Below, one piece after another: positions 21,191 through 31,678 of a DNA stretch of 64,000 bases. The stretch's first letter is position 1; each line of letters opens with the position of its first letter. The DNA comes from Aselliscus stoliczkanus (Eukaryota > Chordata > Mammalia > Chiroptera > Hipposideridae), in assembly GCA_033961575.1 (NCBI GenBank), contig CM066730.1:117827523-117891522 (forward strand), read 5' to 3'. Under the pieces are notes generated by a model that ran no database searches, was not told where the DNA came from, and saw only the letters and a list, made by a program, of their open reading frames with translations. The position numbers were made by a program, and so were the translations under genes.

Positions 21191-21899
21191 AGAGAATACA
21201 GATTTTAACTAATACCCTTTCATATACCATTATCTTACAAATGCTAGTTGAATAAATGACTGTGATAGATGTTATTGTATCTAGATAAGAACACTCTAGG
21301 CCAAGGACATTCGGTCATTTTCCCAAGTCTTTGAAGCCACCTAATAAGTGAAGGAAGTAAGACATGATTCTATGCCTCTGGCTGTTGGTCTGAACACTTG
21401 GCAGCTGCCTCACATGTTAGGCATCCTTTCTCAAAAGGATGTCCCAGTAGCACTACATGAATTAAAAACCACATTCTCTAGGACTTTGCGAAAACTTCTG
21501 TAATGTGTGTGGCTATAAATAAAAAAAAAAAAAATCAAGGAAGAAAAATAAAAGGTTCTTTAAAGGAGGACATTCGATGAGTTCAAAAGAGAAACCAAGG
21601 ATGAAGAAGGTTAAACAACGATGAAGAAAAGGAGGAAAGTAATTAGAGTTCAGTGAACTAAAGATACAATTTAAAGAATTTTCAGGAAGGAGCCAAGGTG
21701 GGAATGGAGGAGATTAGATTGCAAGGTTTCTAACAGCTGGCGAAAGCTTTAGGGTAAATCAAAGGACTGTTACCAATTCAACAGAATTTTATATTATATT
21801 AGGAAATAGAGTAATAGACCATTAGCTGCAAAGCTGAGGATCAAGAAGCAAGCTAAAACACACGTGGAGTTCTGGAAGCCTCATCTATCTAAGAGTTTT
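21191..21899. other. Unrecognised purine-rich sequence
   Basis: A-rich and G-rich plus strand with an A-run at about 21520-21534. No feature recognised. Confidence 0.4.
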
Positions 21900-22075
21900 G
21901 ACTTAGCAATGTACTGATGCTAGAGGGGTCTCAGAGATCATCTCCTATGACCTTCTTACTTTGCAGCTGAGGAAATTGAGGCCAGAGAGATGGTGTTAAT
22001 GCTACATGTGATTTAGGCTACAACAAAGTAAAAACTTGATTATAAGCTTCCAACACTCAATTCAGTGCTCTTTAC
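21900..22075 (-). repeat. MIR-like fragment, antisense
   Basis: 'tcagagatcatctcctatga' followed by 'tttgcagctgaggaaattga' and 'ggccagagagatggtg' fit an antisense MIR or MIR-like SINE. Confidence 0.6.
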
Positions 22076-22429
22076 AAGAATGTGAATTTCATATCAAGGC
22101 ATGGATTTCCAAAAATGATTATAACACCAAGCTTCTCTATGCACAGGCCAATCATAGAATATGGGTTATAGAATCAGAGACCTGAATTACAAGGAACAGT
22201 GGAAAGAGAAAGAGAAGTGTGACCTGGAAAAGCAAGCACTAGGAGGAAATAGAATAGAAGATTGAGACATGAAGAAAGATCAAGTGTTGGTAAGGAAGAG
22301 AATAGAGAAACAGAGGCAAGAAAGTCTGAAATGTTGTCAGCAGATATATCAGAAAATCTCTTCAGTTTTATAGAGAGTAAATTCTCACTGGTATTTTGGT
22401 TAAAACATTTTTAAAAATATTAAAATGGA

Positions 22430-22510
22430 AAAGCAGCATAGTATAGCAGGGAGGGTGTGGGCTTTCACCTCTGTCAATTCTGACTTGAAATCCTGACTTT
22501 AACTGTGTGT
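22430..22510 (+). repeat. MIR 5' part, sense
   Basis: 'gcagcatagtatagcaggga', 'gggctttcacctctgtcaat' and 'gaaatcctgactttaactgt' follow the MIR 5' half. Confidence 0.6.
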
Positions 22511-22574
22511 CAGGATTCAGTTAAAAAGACATGAACCACTAAGTTATTTTGACAGAAATAATTTACTTTCAGTT

Positions 22575-22830
22575 ATAAATAATCATGGGATGTAATGTAC
22601 ATCATAGTGACTATAGTTAATACTCTATTGTGTATTTGAAAGTTGATAAAAGAATAGATCTTAAAAGTTTTCATCATAAGAAAAAAATGGTAAACTATGT
22701 GTGGTGATGGATGTTAACTGGATTTATTATGGCAATCATTTTGCAATATATACAAATATTGAATCATTATGTTTTATACCTGAAACTAATATAATGTTAT
22801 CTATTGATTATATCTCAATAAAAAAAGATA
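22575..22830 (+). mobile_element. LINE-1 3' UTR (L1M type), sense
   Basis: 'gggatgtaatgtacatcata', 'aaagaatagatcttaaaagt', 'ttttgcaatatatacaaata', 'acctgaaactaatataatg' and the final 'tctcaataaaaaaa' are the 3' UTR of an L1MB-like family. It holds no coding part. Confidence 0.88.
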
Positions 22831-23516
22831 ATATTGTGAAAGCAACTGGCTCATTGGAAGCACTTAGTAAATATTTGCTTGTCCTAGCTATAAAGACACC
22901 AGACATAGATTTCAGGAGTCAGTGTATATAGTCTTTGCTCCCAAAGAATATTTAGGAAGGCTATTGGACTTTGAGTGACAGCCTCATATGACTATCTGAG
23001 GGCACTCTGGCCTGCTCTGCATTTCCAGGAAGTTTTAGTGTCTTCAGGGACAGATACTGTTAAATTCAGGGCATCACCTGGTCCGTTCTACTTCTATTCA
23101 AAGTATTAGATAAGCTACCAAAAAGCTCTTCACATTGCAGTGGGCTTTCTGACTCCTAAACAAAATGACTCACAATTGATTAGGAAAATGAGGACATTTA
23201 CTGAGGTTCTGATTCCTCATGGAGATAATTATGGTAAGGAGAACAGAGTAAAAAAGAACAGATAAACATGCATTTATTTATTGATATGACTATAGACACA
23301 TAAAATTTATTTTCCTTTTTCTTTTTTACAGAGATCAAGTTTTCATTTTAAACAATTCACAATTACTGATACTTCATTACCTGTTTTGAAATGGTGTTTG
23401 GTGATGACTCAAGTACTTTATAGTAAGTAGTCAAGCTTTGTTATATTTTTTGTATTTCTGTGGTGTCACCTGTCACTTTTCTTTCATTTCTGGTTTTATT
23501 ATTTTGGGTCATCTCT
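22831..23516. other. Unrecognised sequence
   Basis: No gene or repeat family recognised. Confidence 0.4.
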
Positions 23517-23544
23517 CTTTTAAAAAAAAAATTATTAAAAATAT

Positions 23545-24215
23545 AGCTAACATACAACATTATATTAGTTTTAGGGGTTCACATTATTATTCAACATTTA
23601 TACACCTAAAGAAGCGATCACATGATAAATCCAGCAGCCATCTGACACTGTACCATGCTATCACAATATTATTGACTCTATTTCCCATGCTGTACATTAC
23701 ATCCCCATGATTTATTTGTTTTATACCTGGAAATTTGGACATCTTATTCCCCTTCCACTTTCTCCCCCTTTTAAAATTTATCAATTGCAGTTGGCATTCA
23801 ATATTATTTTATATTAATTTCAGGTGTACAGTATAGTGGTTAGACATTTACATAATTTAAGAAGAGATCACCCTGACTAGTCTAGTACCCACCTAACACT
23901 GTATATAGTTATTACCATATTATTGAATATATTCCTTACGCTTTACTTCACCTCCCCATGACTATGTTGTAACTACCAATTTGTACTTTTTAATCCCTTC
24001 ACCTTTAACACCCTTCCCCAAACCCCTCCAATCTATCACCCTAACAAATCTAGTAACCCCCTGACACCATACATAGTAATTACAATATTATTGAATATAT
24101 TCCATATGCTATACCCTACATCCCCATCACTACTGTGTAACAACTAATTTGTACTTCTTAATCCCCTCCCCTTTTCACCCATACCCCAAACCCCCTCCTA
24201 TCTGACAAATATCAA
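23545..24215 (-). repeat. Repeated 3' end units of the antisense HAL1
   Basis: Three blocks, at about 23545-23760, 23775-24020 and 24030-24215, repeat 'caccatac' or 'cactgtat', 'atattattgaatatattcc', 'aatttgtactttttaatccc' and 'aatttgtacttcttaatccc'. They pair with the three blocks of the plus copy, so the triplication predates both insertions. Confidence 0.75.
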
Positions 24216-24399
24216 AATATTCTCTTCATGAGTTCGTTTCTGTAATGTTTGTTTACTTTGTTCTTAGCTTCTAGATTCTACATAGAAGTGAAATTACATT
24301 TCATCTGTCTTGCGCTGGTATACTCCACTCAGGACAATACCCCCCAGGTCCATCCAGGTTACCACAGATGGCAAGAACCCATTCCCTTCCATGGCTGAG

Positions 24400-24684
24400 C
24401 AATGTTCCATTGTATATATGTACCACATCCTCTTTATCCATTCTTCCATTGAGAGACACTTACGCTGCCTTCACGTCTTGTTCATTGTAAACAATACTGC
24501 AATGAACATATGGCTGCACATGTCCACGTGGAGTATCATTTTTGGTTTCTTTGGATACGTATCCTGAAGTGAGATTATTGGGTCCTTCTTTGTCTCTTTT
24601 TATAGCCTTTGTTTTAAAGCCAATTTTATCTGGTATGAGTATTGCTACTCCAGATTTATTTGTATTTTTCATTTCCATTTTCAT
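24400..24684 (-). pseudogene. L1 ORF2 remnant with same endonuclease/C-terminal junction
   Basis: SGVAILIPDKIGFKTKAIKR followed by DKEG matches the endonuclease domain. The text then passes within a few codons to GYVSKETKNDTPRGHVQPYV and HCSIVYNEQD, an ORF2-end sequence. The reverse transcriptase is missing at the same place as in the plus-strand element. Confidence 0.82.
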
Positions 24685-24966
24685 GAATATCTTTTTCCAT
24701 CCCTTTATTTTCTATTTGTGTGTGTCTTTCAATCTGAAGTGACTCTCTTGTAGGTGGCATGTGTAAGGGTCTTGTTTTCTTGTCTGTTCAGCCCTCCTAT
24801 GTCTTTTGATTGGATTATTTAATCCATGTTTTTTCATAGATATGTAATTGTTGATAGATATGTAGCTATTGCCATTTTATTATTCATAATTTTGATTTTT
24901 GTTTTTCCATTTAAAGAAGTCCCTCTACCATTTCTTGTAATACTGGTTTGGTGGTGATGAACTCCT

Positions 24967-25332
24967 TTAGCTTTTTCTTGTCTGGGAAGTCTTTATCTGT
25001 TCTTTGATTCTAAATGATAGCTTTGTAATGTAGAGTAATCTTGGTTGTAGGTCCTTGCTTTTTATCCCATTGAATATTTTGTGCCAACCCCTTCTGGCCT
25101 GCAAAGTTTCTGTTGAGAAGTCAGAGGAGAATCTTATGGAGGCTCCCTTATAAGTTATTAGTTGACTTTCTCTTGCTGCTTTTTGGATTCTCTCTGTTTC
25201 TTTAACCTTTACTATTTTAATTATAATGTGTCCTGGTGTGAGCCTGTTTGAGTTTATCTTGTTTGGGACTCTTTGCACTTCCTGGACTTGTATGTCTTTT
25301 TCCTTTGCCAGGTTAGGAAAGTTTTCAGTCAT
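24967..25332 (-). pseudogene. L1/HAL1 ORF1p fragment
   Basis: The 121-codon open stretch includes MTENFPNLAKEKDIQVQEVQ, TPGHIIIKIVKVKETERIQK, AARESQLITYKGASIRFSSD and FSTETLQARRGWHKIF. These are the RRM and C-terminal domains of L1 ORF1p. It is more complete than the plus-strand copy because the frame continues through STETLQARR. The upstream coiled-coil region is not open, so no full protein is encoded. Confidence 0.87.
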
Positions 25333-27460
25333 TACTTCTTGAAAAGGTTCTCAATCCCTTGCTTTCTCTCTTCTCCTTCTGGTATCCCTATGATGCAAAC
25401 GTTGTCATGCTTGATGCTGTCCCAGAAGTCTCTTAAATGATCCTCATTTTCTTGGATTCTTTTTTCTTTTTGCTGTCCTGATTGGGTTTTCCTTGCTATC
25501 TTGTCTTCCAAATCGATGATACAATCCTTTGCTTCATCTAGTCTGCTGGTGATTCATTCTAGTGCATTCTTCATTTCAGTTATTGTATTCTTCACTTCTT
25601 AATTGTTCTTTTTTATGGCTTCTTTTTTTTAAAAATTATTATTATTATTATTATTTATGCTTGCAGTCTCTTTGTTAAAGTTCTCACTAAATTATTTGAG
25701 ATCCTATAACCATTGTTTTGAACTCTGTTTCTGGTACGTTGCTTGCCTCCGTTTTGTTTAGTTCTTTTTCTGGATTTTTTTTTTTTCTGTTCTTTCATTT
25801 GGGACATTTTTCTTTGTTTTCTCATTTTGGCTGCCTTTCTGTTTCTATATATTAGGTAGATCTGCTATTTCCTCCAGTCCTAGCCAGGTGGCCTTATGTA
25901 GTAGGTGCCCTGTGGGGTCCAATATCAGAGTCTCCCTCGTTACCTGAGCTGGGTGCTCCAGGAGTGTCCTTTGTGTGAGTGGTGTGTCCTCTCCTGTTAT
26001 AGTTGAGCCTTGTTTGCTATTGACACATTAGTGGGTGGTATTGACCATAAGGCTGACTGGCTGTGCAGTTTTGCCATGTCCACAGATCATAGGGAGGCTT
26101 AACCCACAGTGGAATTTGCCCCAGTGGGCTCTGGTGCCTGGTGAGACCACACTTGTGGGGCTAATTGTGTGGTGCTCTATGGTCTGAAGTCAACCTCCAA
26201 GTATGTTGGTTGTCAGCGTCTTGCAAGGGGCTCTGGTGCAGGCCCAGGTCAGTCACTGTTTGTGACTGGTTTGGAGTTACACAGTAGGAGCTACAAAATG
26301 TCCATGGTTGATCGCTCCTGGTGCTAAACCTGGAGGCATGTAGGAGAGGCCATGCTATTAACTGAGGACAGCTGCCACCAGTACCTGACTTGGAGTAACT
26401 TTGCAAATATCCAGAACACCTGGAGGCCTGCTGACATCTGCTGGCTCTTTTAAGGTTCAGGCACTAATAATGCCTCATGCAGTACACGAGTTGGTTGAAG
26501 CGAGGTCTCTGGGAGTCACTTGAGTGTAAAGAGTTGTGGTCACCAGGTTAATGTAGACTCTGGTTTGGTGCCAGTGTTGAGCCTGGAGCTACTCAGCAAA
26601 AGTCTCCGAGCACACCAATGCTAGTCACTGCCTGCCTGGGACCCTTGGCTTACAATAGTTTTACAAGAAAGAGTGCAATTCAGGAGGAGCTTGCTGCTCT
26701 CTGGAGAAAGTACCTCCAGCTGTGCATCAATTGGGTAAGGAGGGTCCCAGTTGAGTCAGCAGAGTGGAGCAGTGGAACTCACCAGGCCAATTAGATTCAC
26801 AATTGACCTGTGGGGGCATGCACAATACAGTAAAGACGGCACCTGCCTGTCTGCTGCCCAGGAGAAGCACCCTTCACTGGGAAAATATTGTCGGTACTCC
26901 AGTCTTTCCCCTGAAGCCACACACCTCAGTCTTCCCCCTGTATGTCTCTGAGGCTCCCCACTCCCCGTGTCAATGTCCTTCTGCTGGAGCACAAGGTGAG
27001 TGCTTGCGAGTGAGTGTCTGTGCAACGGTCTTTTAAGAGGATGTCTGGGTTTCCCGCAGCCTTATGTCCCACCCAGATAGTCAGAATCCCCACTGTTTTT
27101 CACAGCCAGATGTTGTGGGGCTCCTTCTCCTGGCACCAATGCTCCAGGCTGGAGAGCTTGGTGTGGGGTCTGGGGTCCCTTGCTTCTCTGTGGGGAACCT
27201 CAAGCTGAGCTATCCCTCCTGATTCTCAACTGCCACAGGGAGGTTTTGGGCCCCTTCTTCCTCTCTGCCACTCCTACCAGTCTCAATGTGGCTTCTTCTT
27301 TATATTTTTAGTTATAGGACTTCTGTTCAGCTAGACTTCAGATGGTCCTGCAGGTTGATTGTTTTATAATTTAGATGTAATTTTAATGGGTTCATGGAAG
27401 GACACAGGCACAGTGTTTATCTTCTCTGCCATCTTGGATCTCTGACATAGACTTTTAAAA

Positions 27461-27891
27461 CAGAGCTAAATTCTAATATGGCTTGTGAACCATAATCAGA
27501 GCAATGCCAACAAATTACTATTAAGAAACATATAAGAACCAGTTACTTTTAAGTAGCCCACATTTAAAAGAATTACCCTAAAGAATACAAAAGATTCATC
27601 TATTTCATCTGTTAATAATTTTGTGTCTCAAATAGTTGGTTGTACTTTGCAGGCAACAAATACTTTGAATTTTTCAACAGTTATAGGACTGTTATATTAT
27701 GTTATGATATAATCGATATTTTATCATCACACTCATTTGGGTGGGTGAAAATGTAACTTTCATAAGTCTTTTGAAAAAGTATTGTAGGATTGACTATAGT
27801 TATTTTGCAAGCCCTTTTGGGCAATTTTCTTTGACTGCATCCCACAGATATTTTAATCTTGTCATTTTTGCTCAAGGACCAGCTGTGGCTC
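27461..27891. other. Unrecognised AT-rich sequence
   Basis: No gene or repeat family recognised. Confidence 0.4.
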
Positions 27892-27903
27892 CCTATTGAT
27901 TCT

Positions 27904-28008
27904 GTTTTTTTTTTTGAGGACAGTGTCACTGGCCCTCATATGTGGGACCCAAACCAGGGACGCTGGCATCCCAAGCCAGCTCTTAACCACCGTGCCACTC
28001 GGCCGGCC
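27904..28008 (-). mobile_element. Short tRNA-head SINE
   Basis: About 105 bp: the tRNA-like head GGGCCGGCCGAGTGGCACGG on the minus strand, joined to a short A-tail. A perfect 12-bp target duplication, cctattgattct, lies at 27892-27903 and 28009-28020. Confidence 0.93.
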
Positions 28009-28020
28009 CCTATTGATTCT

Positions 28021-29011
28021 TAAATTCAACACTAGTGTCTTTACCTACTGCCAATTGCTTAGCAAATTTTTTCCATATAATTTTCATTATTACTCAACAA
28101 TAACACTGGATTGTCAAATTAACTTGCTTCTGACTTCCCAAAAAGCCAATTACAGAGTGATTTTGGAAAGACTAATTTACTCCCTTATTTTCAGATATAG
28201 ACAAGTGAGATTGACTGAGTCAGATGGCTAATTACTAACAGAACTGGACTTAGGTCCAAGCCACCTTATCCTCCACTTAGTTATCCTTCTCTGAGACTGT
28301 GATGCTTTTTGACTCTCATTTTCACCTTTCTGCCACTGACCAAGAATGGCACTGCCTAAGATGCTATCTGCTTTCCTTTTAAGATTTATGTCTTTCCCTC
28401 ATTCCAGAATACTGCTTCACAGCTCAGCTCCTCTAAAGTAGTTGCCCTTTAATCCCAGGTGGGTTTCACCTACCTTCATCTCATGCCAAAATCTCTCCCC
28501 AGATCCCAGTAGCCTTTACTCCTGCTTGCACATATGAATTAATTCAAGTCAAACCAATGCCACTTTGGGTTTATTCTACTTCTCAATAGTATTCTGTGCT
28601 TTTTGTTTCTCTAATCATGATCTCCGGGATAGGGTTTTTCTCAACATTTCCGCCTACCTCCTATCCTGGTGTTAAACACAATGGTTCTTTACACAGAGAG
28701 TAGTTCAATATGTATTGACAGAACTGCAGAAGGGATGGGGGCAAGTTGCCCCATTGTGTTTGTATCACATTGCTTTTAGAACACACAGAATTCTCTCTCT
28801 GTGTTGATGCAGTGCCTGTTCAAAGCTGCCCATATTAGGCTAAACATACTCTATGTCAATTCTTCTTGGCCTTGGAGCTGTGACATGGTTGAAAGATGTA
28901 TTGCAAGTAAATCGTTACTAATAATAGTTGTAGCACTGACATTTGTAAATGATTTACTTTTTTTTTAAGTAGAGAAAATTCGAAGTTATCCCTATAATAT
29001 CGTCCTTACCA
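28021..29011. other. Unrecognised sequence
   Basis: No gene, RNA or confident repeat family. A sense L2-like flavour near 28370-28500 is too weak to call. Confidence 0.4.
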
Positions 29012-29022
29012 CTTAGATTCTT

Positions 29023-29452
29023 TTTTTTTTAAGATATTTATTGGGGAATTGAGGGAGGGGAACAGACAAGTTGCTGAACTTTTGTTCCTCAGTCTAGTTG
29101 TGGAGGATGTTGCTTCACTGGCCCATGTTGGTATTATCATTGCGCTCTTCCTGGGTGAGGCTGATTGGTCACTGGCCTCTGAACGGCTGCTCATTATGGC
29201 TATTGGCAGCTCAATCTGGCTGTGGGCCACTCACACTGGCTGCCAGCCACTCACTGTAGCTTATGGCAACCCACTGCAGCAGGGGCTGCAGCCTACACCG
29301 TCACCGAGACTCACACAGCCCAGCTCCAGGTCAAGCTATTGTTCACCATCTTAGCTGCAGAGGGCAGTGTTACTGGCCCACATATGTGGGATCTGAACCC
29401 AGGCTGCTGGCGTTCCAACTCAGATCTTAACCAACGCACCACTCGGCCTGCC
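29023..29452 (-). mobile_element. Long tRNA-derived SINE
   Basis: It has the same head, body repeats and tail as the element at 711-1181. An 11-bp target duplication, cttagattctt, lies at 29012-29022 and 29453-29463. Confidence 0.93.
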
Positions 29453-29639
29453 CTTAGATTCTTGTATGGTTAGAAAGTGATGGAGTTACAACTTCAGATT
29501 ATCCACTCTCTGTTAAGGCAAACTTGAATAGCTATGCTCTGCTTTATCATACATTAATTTCTAGTGCAGCTTATTTCCCGTATTTCTCCATTCTCAGGGA
29601 GGTGTAATATATCAAGAATAATGAAGGCTCTGAGATTCT

Positions 29640-30200
29640 GCCCTGTTTGCAAGCTACCAAGCTAGCCCACCACAGTTTCATGGATTCTCGCAGAAACACA
29701 AGACCCCTGAGTCAGAGAGAAAGAACAATTTATTGCTTACAGCAATAGCAGAAGCCAAAATATTAACATTTATACCAGGTCTCAAGCTCCATTTCCATAT
29801 TGTGATGCAATAAGGGCTAAGTGACAACTATACACACAGTGTGTTGTGTTACAGAACACTGAGCTTTGGAAATCCTAGTCCTTTAGAACGGTTATTGCTA
29901 TGAGCAAACCTACCCTAAACAATCCTTGCCCTCAAGGTAGACATTATTAGTACAAAAAGCTTGAAAAGATAGTCCAAACAAAAGGCCATCAATAACTCTG
30001 CTGACATGAAGAAACAAGAGAGAACCATGGAGAATATCTGTTAACAGAGCTCATTTTGATCTTTGTACAGAATACATGGCCCTTGTTCATAGTCAGAGCC
30101 ATGGAAATGATTCCGATAGGCCACCAGGCCACGAGGAAGGTGTGAGGCCAGGACAAGAAAGGGACTCTGGATACATCTTTGCAAATGAAGGGAAGGAGGC
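29640..30200 (-). mobile_element. Probable retroviral-type LTR, antisense
   Basis: The plus strand has 'gcaagctaccaagctagccc', 'acccctgagtcagagagaaa' and 'gaacaatttattgcttacag'. On the minus strand this gives an AATAAA-like signal (gcaataaattgttc) followed by a U5-like segment, as in a mammalian ERV LTR. I cannot define both ends, find no target duplication, and see no coding region. Confidence 0.45.
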
Positions 30201-30539
30201 AAGTGATATTTTGCTCAGCTAAAAAGGCAAAAGAAAGACAAACGTGAATGAATTTTTATACATGAAACATTGTTTACTCATTCAAGTGAACAGGACCATG
30301 GTCCATAGAGAAAATGCATTAGTACTGAAAAGTAATGATGGACTAACCAGTTAGGAACCAAAAAAAATTGTGAGGAGAAATGAGGAAATGCAGAAGGCAA
30401 AGAAGGGAAAGGCAGAAGAGCTTGGGGCAGAGGGTAAAATGGTGATGGATAACAAAGGGAAAGCAAAACTCATTGTCTCTTATTTTGCTTCCATCTGTCT
30501 CAATGAGAGCAATATTCACAGTAGAAGTGAACATCCCAT

Positions 30540-30765
30540 GTGTCATCAAACTATGGCCTACAGGCCAAATCCTTCCTGCTGCCTGTTTTTATAAGTAAAG
30601 TTTTATTGAAACACAGCTACTACCCCTCTTTTTTACATATTGTTTATGGCTGCTTTTGCATTACCAGGGCAGAACTGAGTTGCTGCTATGGAGGCCATAT
30701 GGCCTCAAAGTCTACAATGTTTATTATCTGTCCTTTGCAGTAAAATTTGGTGACTCTTGATTAGT
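30540..30765. mobile_element. hAT-type DNA transposon fossil
   Basis: 'catcaaactatggcctacag', 'gccaaatccttcctgctgcc', 'aaagttttattgaaacacag' and 'tatggctgcttttgcattac' match a widespread short non-autonomous mammalian DNA transposon. I recall it as hAT class but am not certain of the family name. Confidence 0.6.
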
Positions 30766-31590
30766 TATACTACTGGTGGCTGAATCAAGGTTGGGAGGGA
30801 TAGTAAATACGGTAAATAACACCTACAACAATCTTTGTGGTTTCCATAATAAACAAAATTCAATAAGATGAAAGTAAAGTTCTGTACATGAGCCTCAAGG
30901 CCCAATGTTACTAGGTAGAAGCTGCAGAATAAGACAGATTTCAAATTACCACAGGCAAGAACTTTCTGATAATCAGAGCCATTATGCAGAAATGACTCAG
31001 ATTCTTCTAGGAGATAATGTGTTGTCTTTACTGGGGCTTTCAAGGTGAGACAGAGAACAACCATGGATGCAGGCTGGAGGAGGGGTCCTGCCAGCCCAGG
31101 TGGTCCATGACTCAAAGGTGCTGGATGAGGAGGATTATAGTGGCATGGAAGTGCTCAGGCCCAGGGGCAGAGAAGAGCGGGATTCACAATTGGTAGAATA
31201 ACAGGCTCAGGGCACCAGCAAGGCAGGGGAATCTGATGATAGGAGAAAAGATTTCTGAAAGTATTTGATAGGGAATATTTCAAAAAAGAAATTTAAAATT
31301 AATGCTCACGGAAAAAATCAGAACATCATAGTACCTCATTATACTTTGCTTACTGTTTTTATATTGAATGACATACACAGCTGTCACCAGAATCTTTTGA
31401 GAGTTTACTAGAATCTCTGAAGGCCTTAATCTGACCCTGAATAGGAAATGTAAGTCCTGACCCTGGTTCTGTCTTTGATTTGTTGTATGCTTTGAGCTGA
31501 AGTTTCCTTTTATTAAAAACGTTGGAGTTTGATTAGATAATCGCTCAGATGCTATGATGGCCTAAGTTTCTTCCTTTCTCCATCACCCAG
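30766..31590. other. Unrecognised sequence upstream of a candidate exon
   Basis: No repeat family recognised. It ends in the pyrimidine tract 'tttcttcctttctcc' and a cccag acceptor at 31586-31590. Confidence 0.4.
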
Positions 31591-31678
31591 CTGAAGAGGA
31601 GGACATGTCCGCCCAAGCTCTTCATCTTTGTGGAGTTCCAGCAGCTTTTAGGCCTGGGCCGGATGCCTTTAGTCTGTG
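31591..31678 (+). other. Candidate 88-nt internal exon (no gene assigned)
   Basis: The segment is preceded by a pyrimidine-rich tract and cccag, and followed by gtaagaagg, an almost ideal donor. It is GC-richer than its surroundings. Two forward frames are open throughout: one reads KRRTCPPKLFIFVEFQQLLG, the other EEDMSAQALHLCGVPAAFRP. I recognise no protein family in either. The length of 88 nt is not a multiple of three, so skipping it would shift a frame. It might be a coding exon, a non-coding RNA exon or chance. No neighbouring exon is visible in the window. Confidence 0.3.

Larger units (their letters stand above)
23521..27451 (-). mobile_element. Near full-length HAL1-type element, antisense
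   Basis: Read on the minus strand it starts near 27450 (ccaagatggcagagaagata, the L1-type 5' end), has a long 5' UTR to about 25400, ORF1 at 25332-24967, the ORF2 endonuclease stub at about 24684-24600 fused to the ORF2 end, then three 3' UTR blocks down to 23521. This matches the plus copy at 15122-18640 feature for feature. A cttttaaaa at 23517-23525 and 27452-27460 is a possible but weak target duplication, because the low-side copy overlaps an A-rich end. Confidence 0.78.

Noticed and set aside
25621..25660. ATT microsatellite near 25635 as an independent feature
   Set aside because: It lies inside the antisense HAL1 element, in a T/A-rich part of its sequence, and is short.
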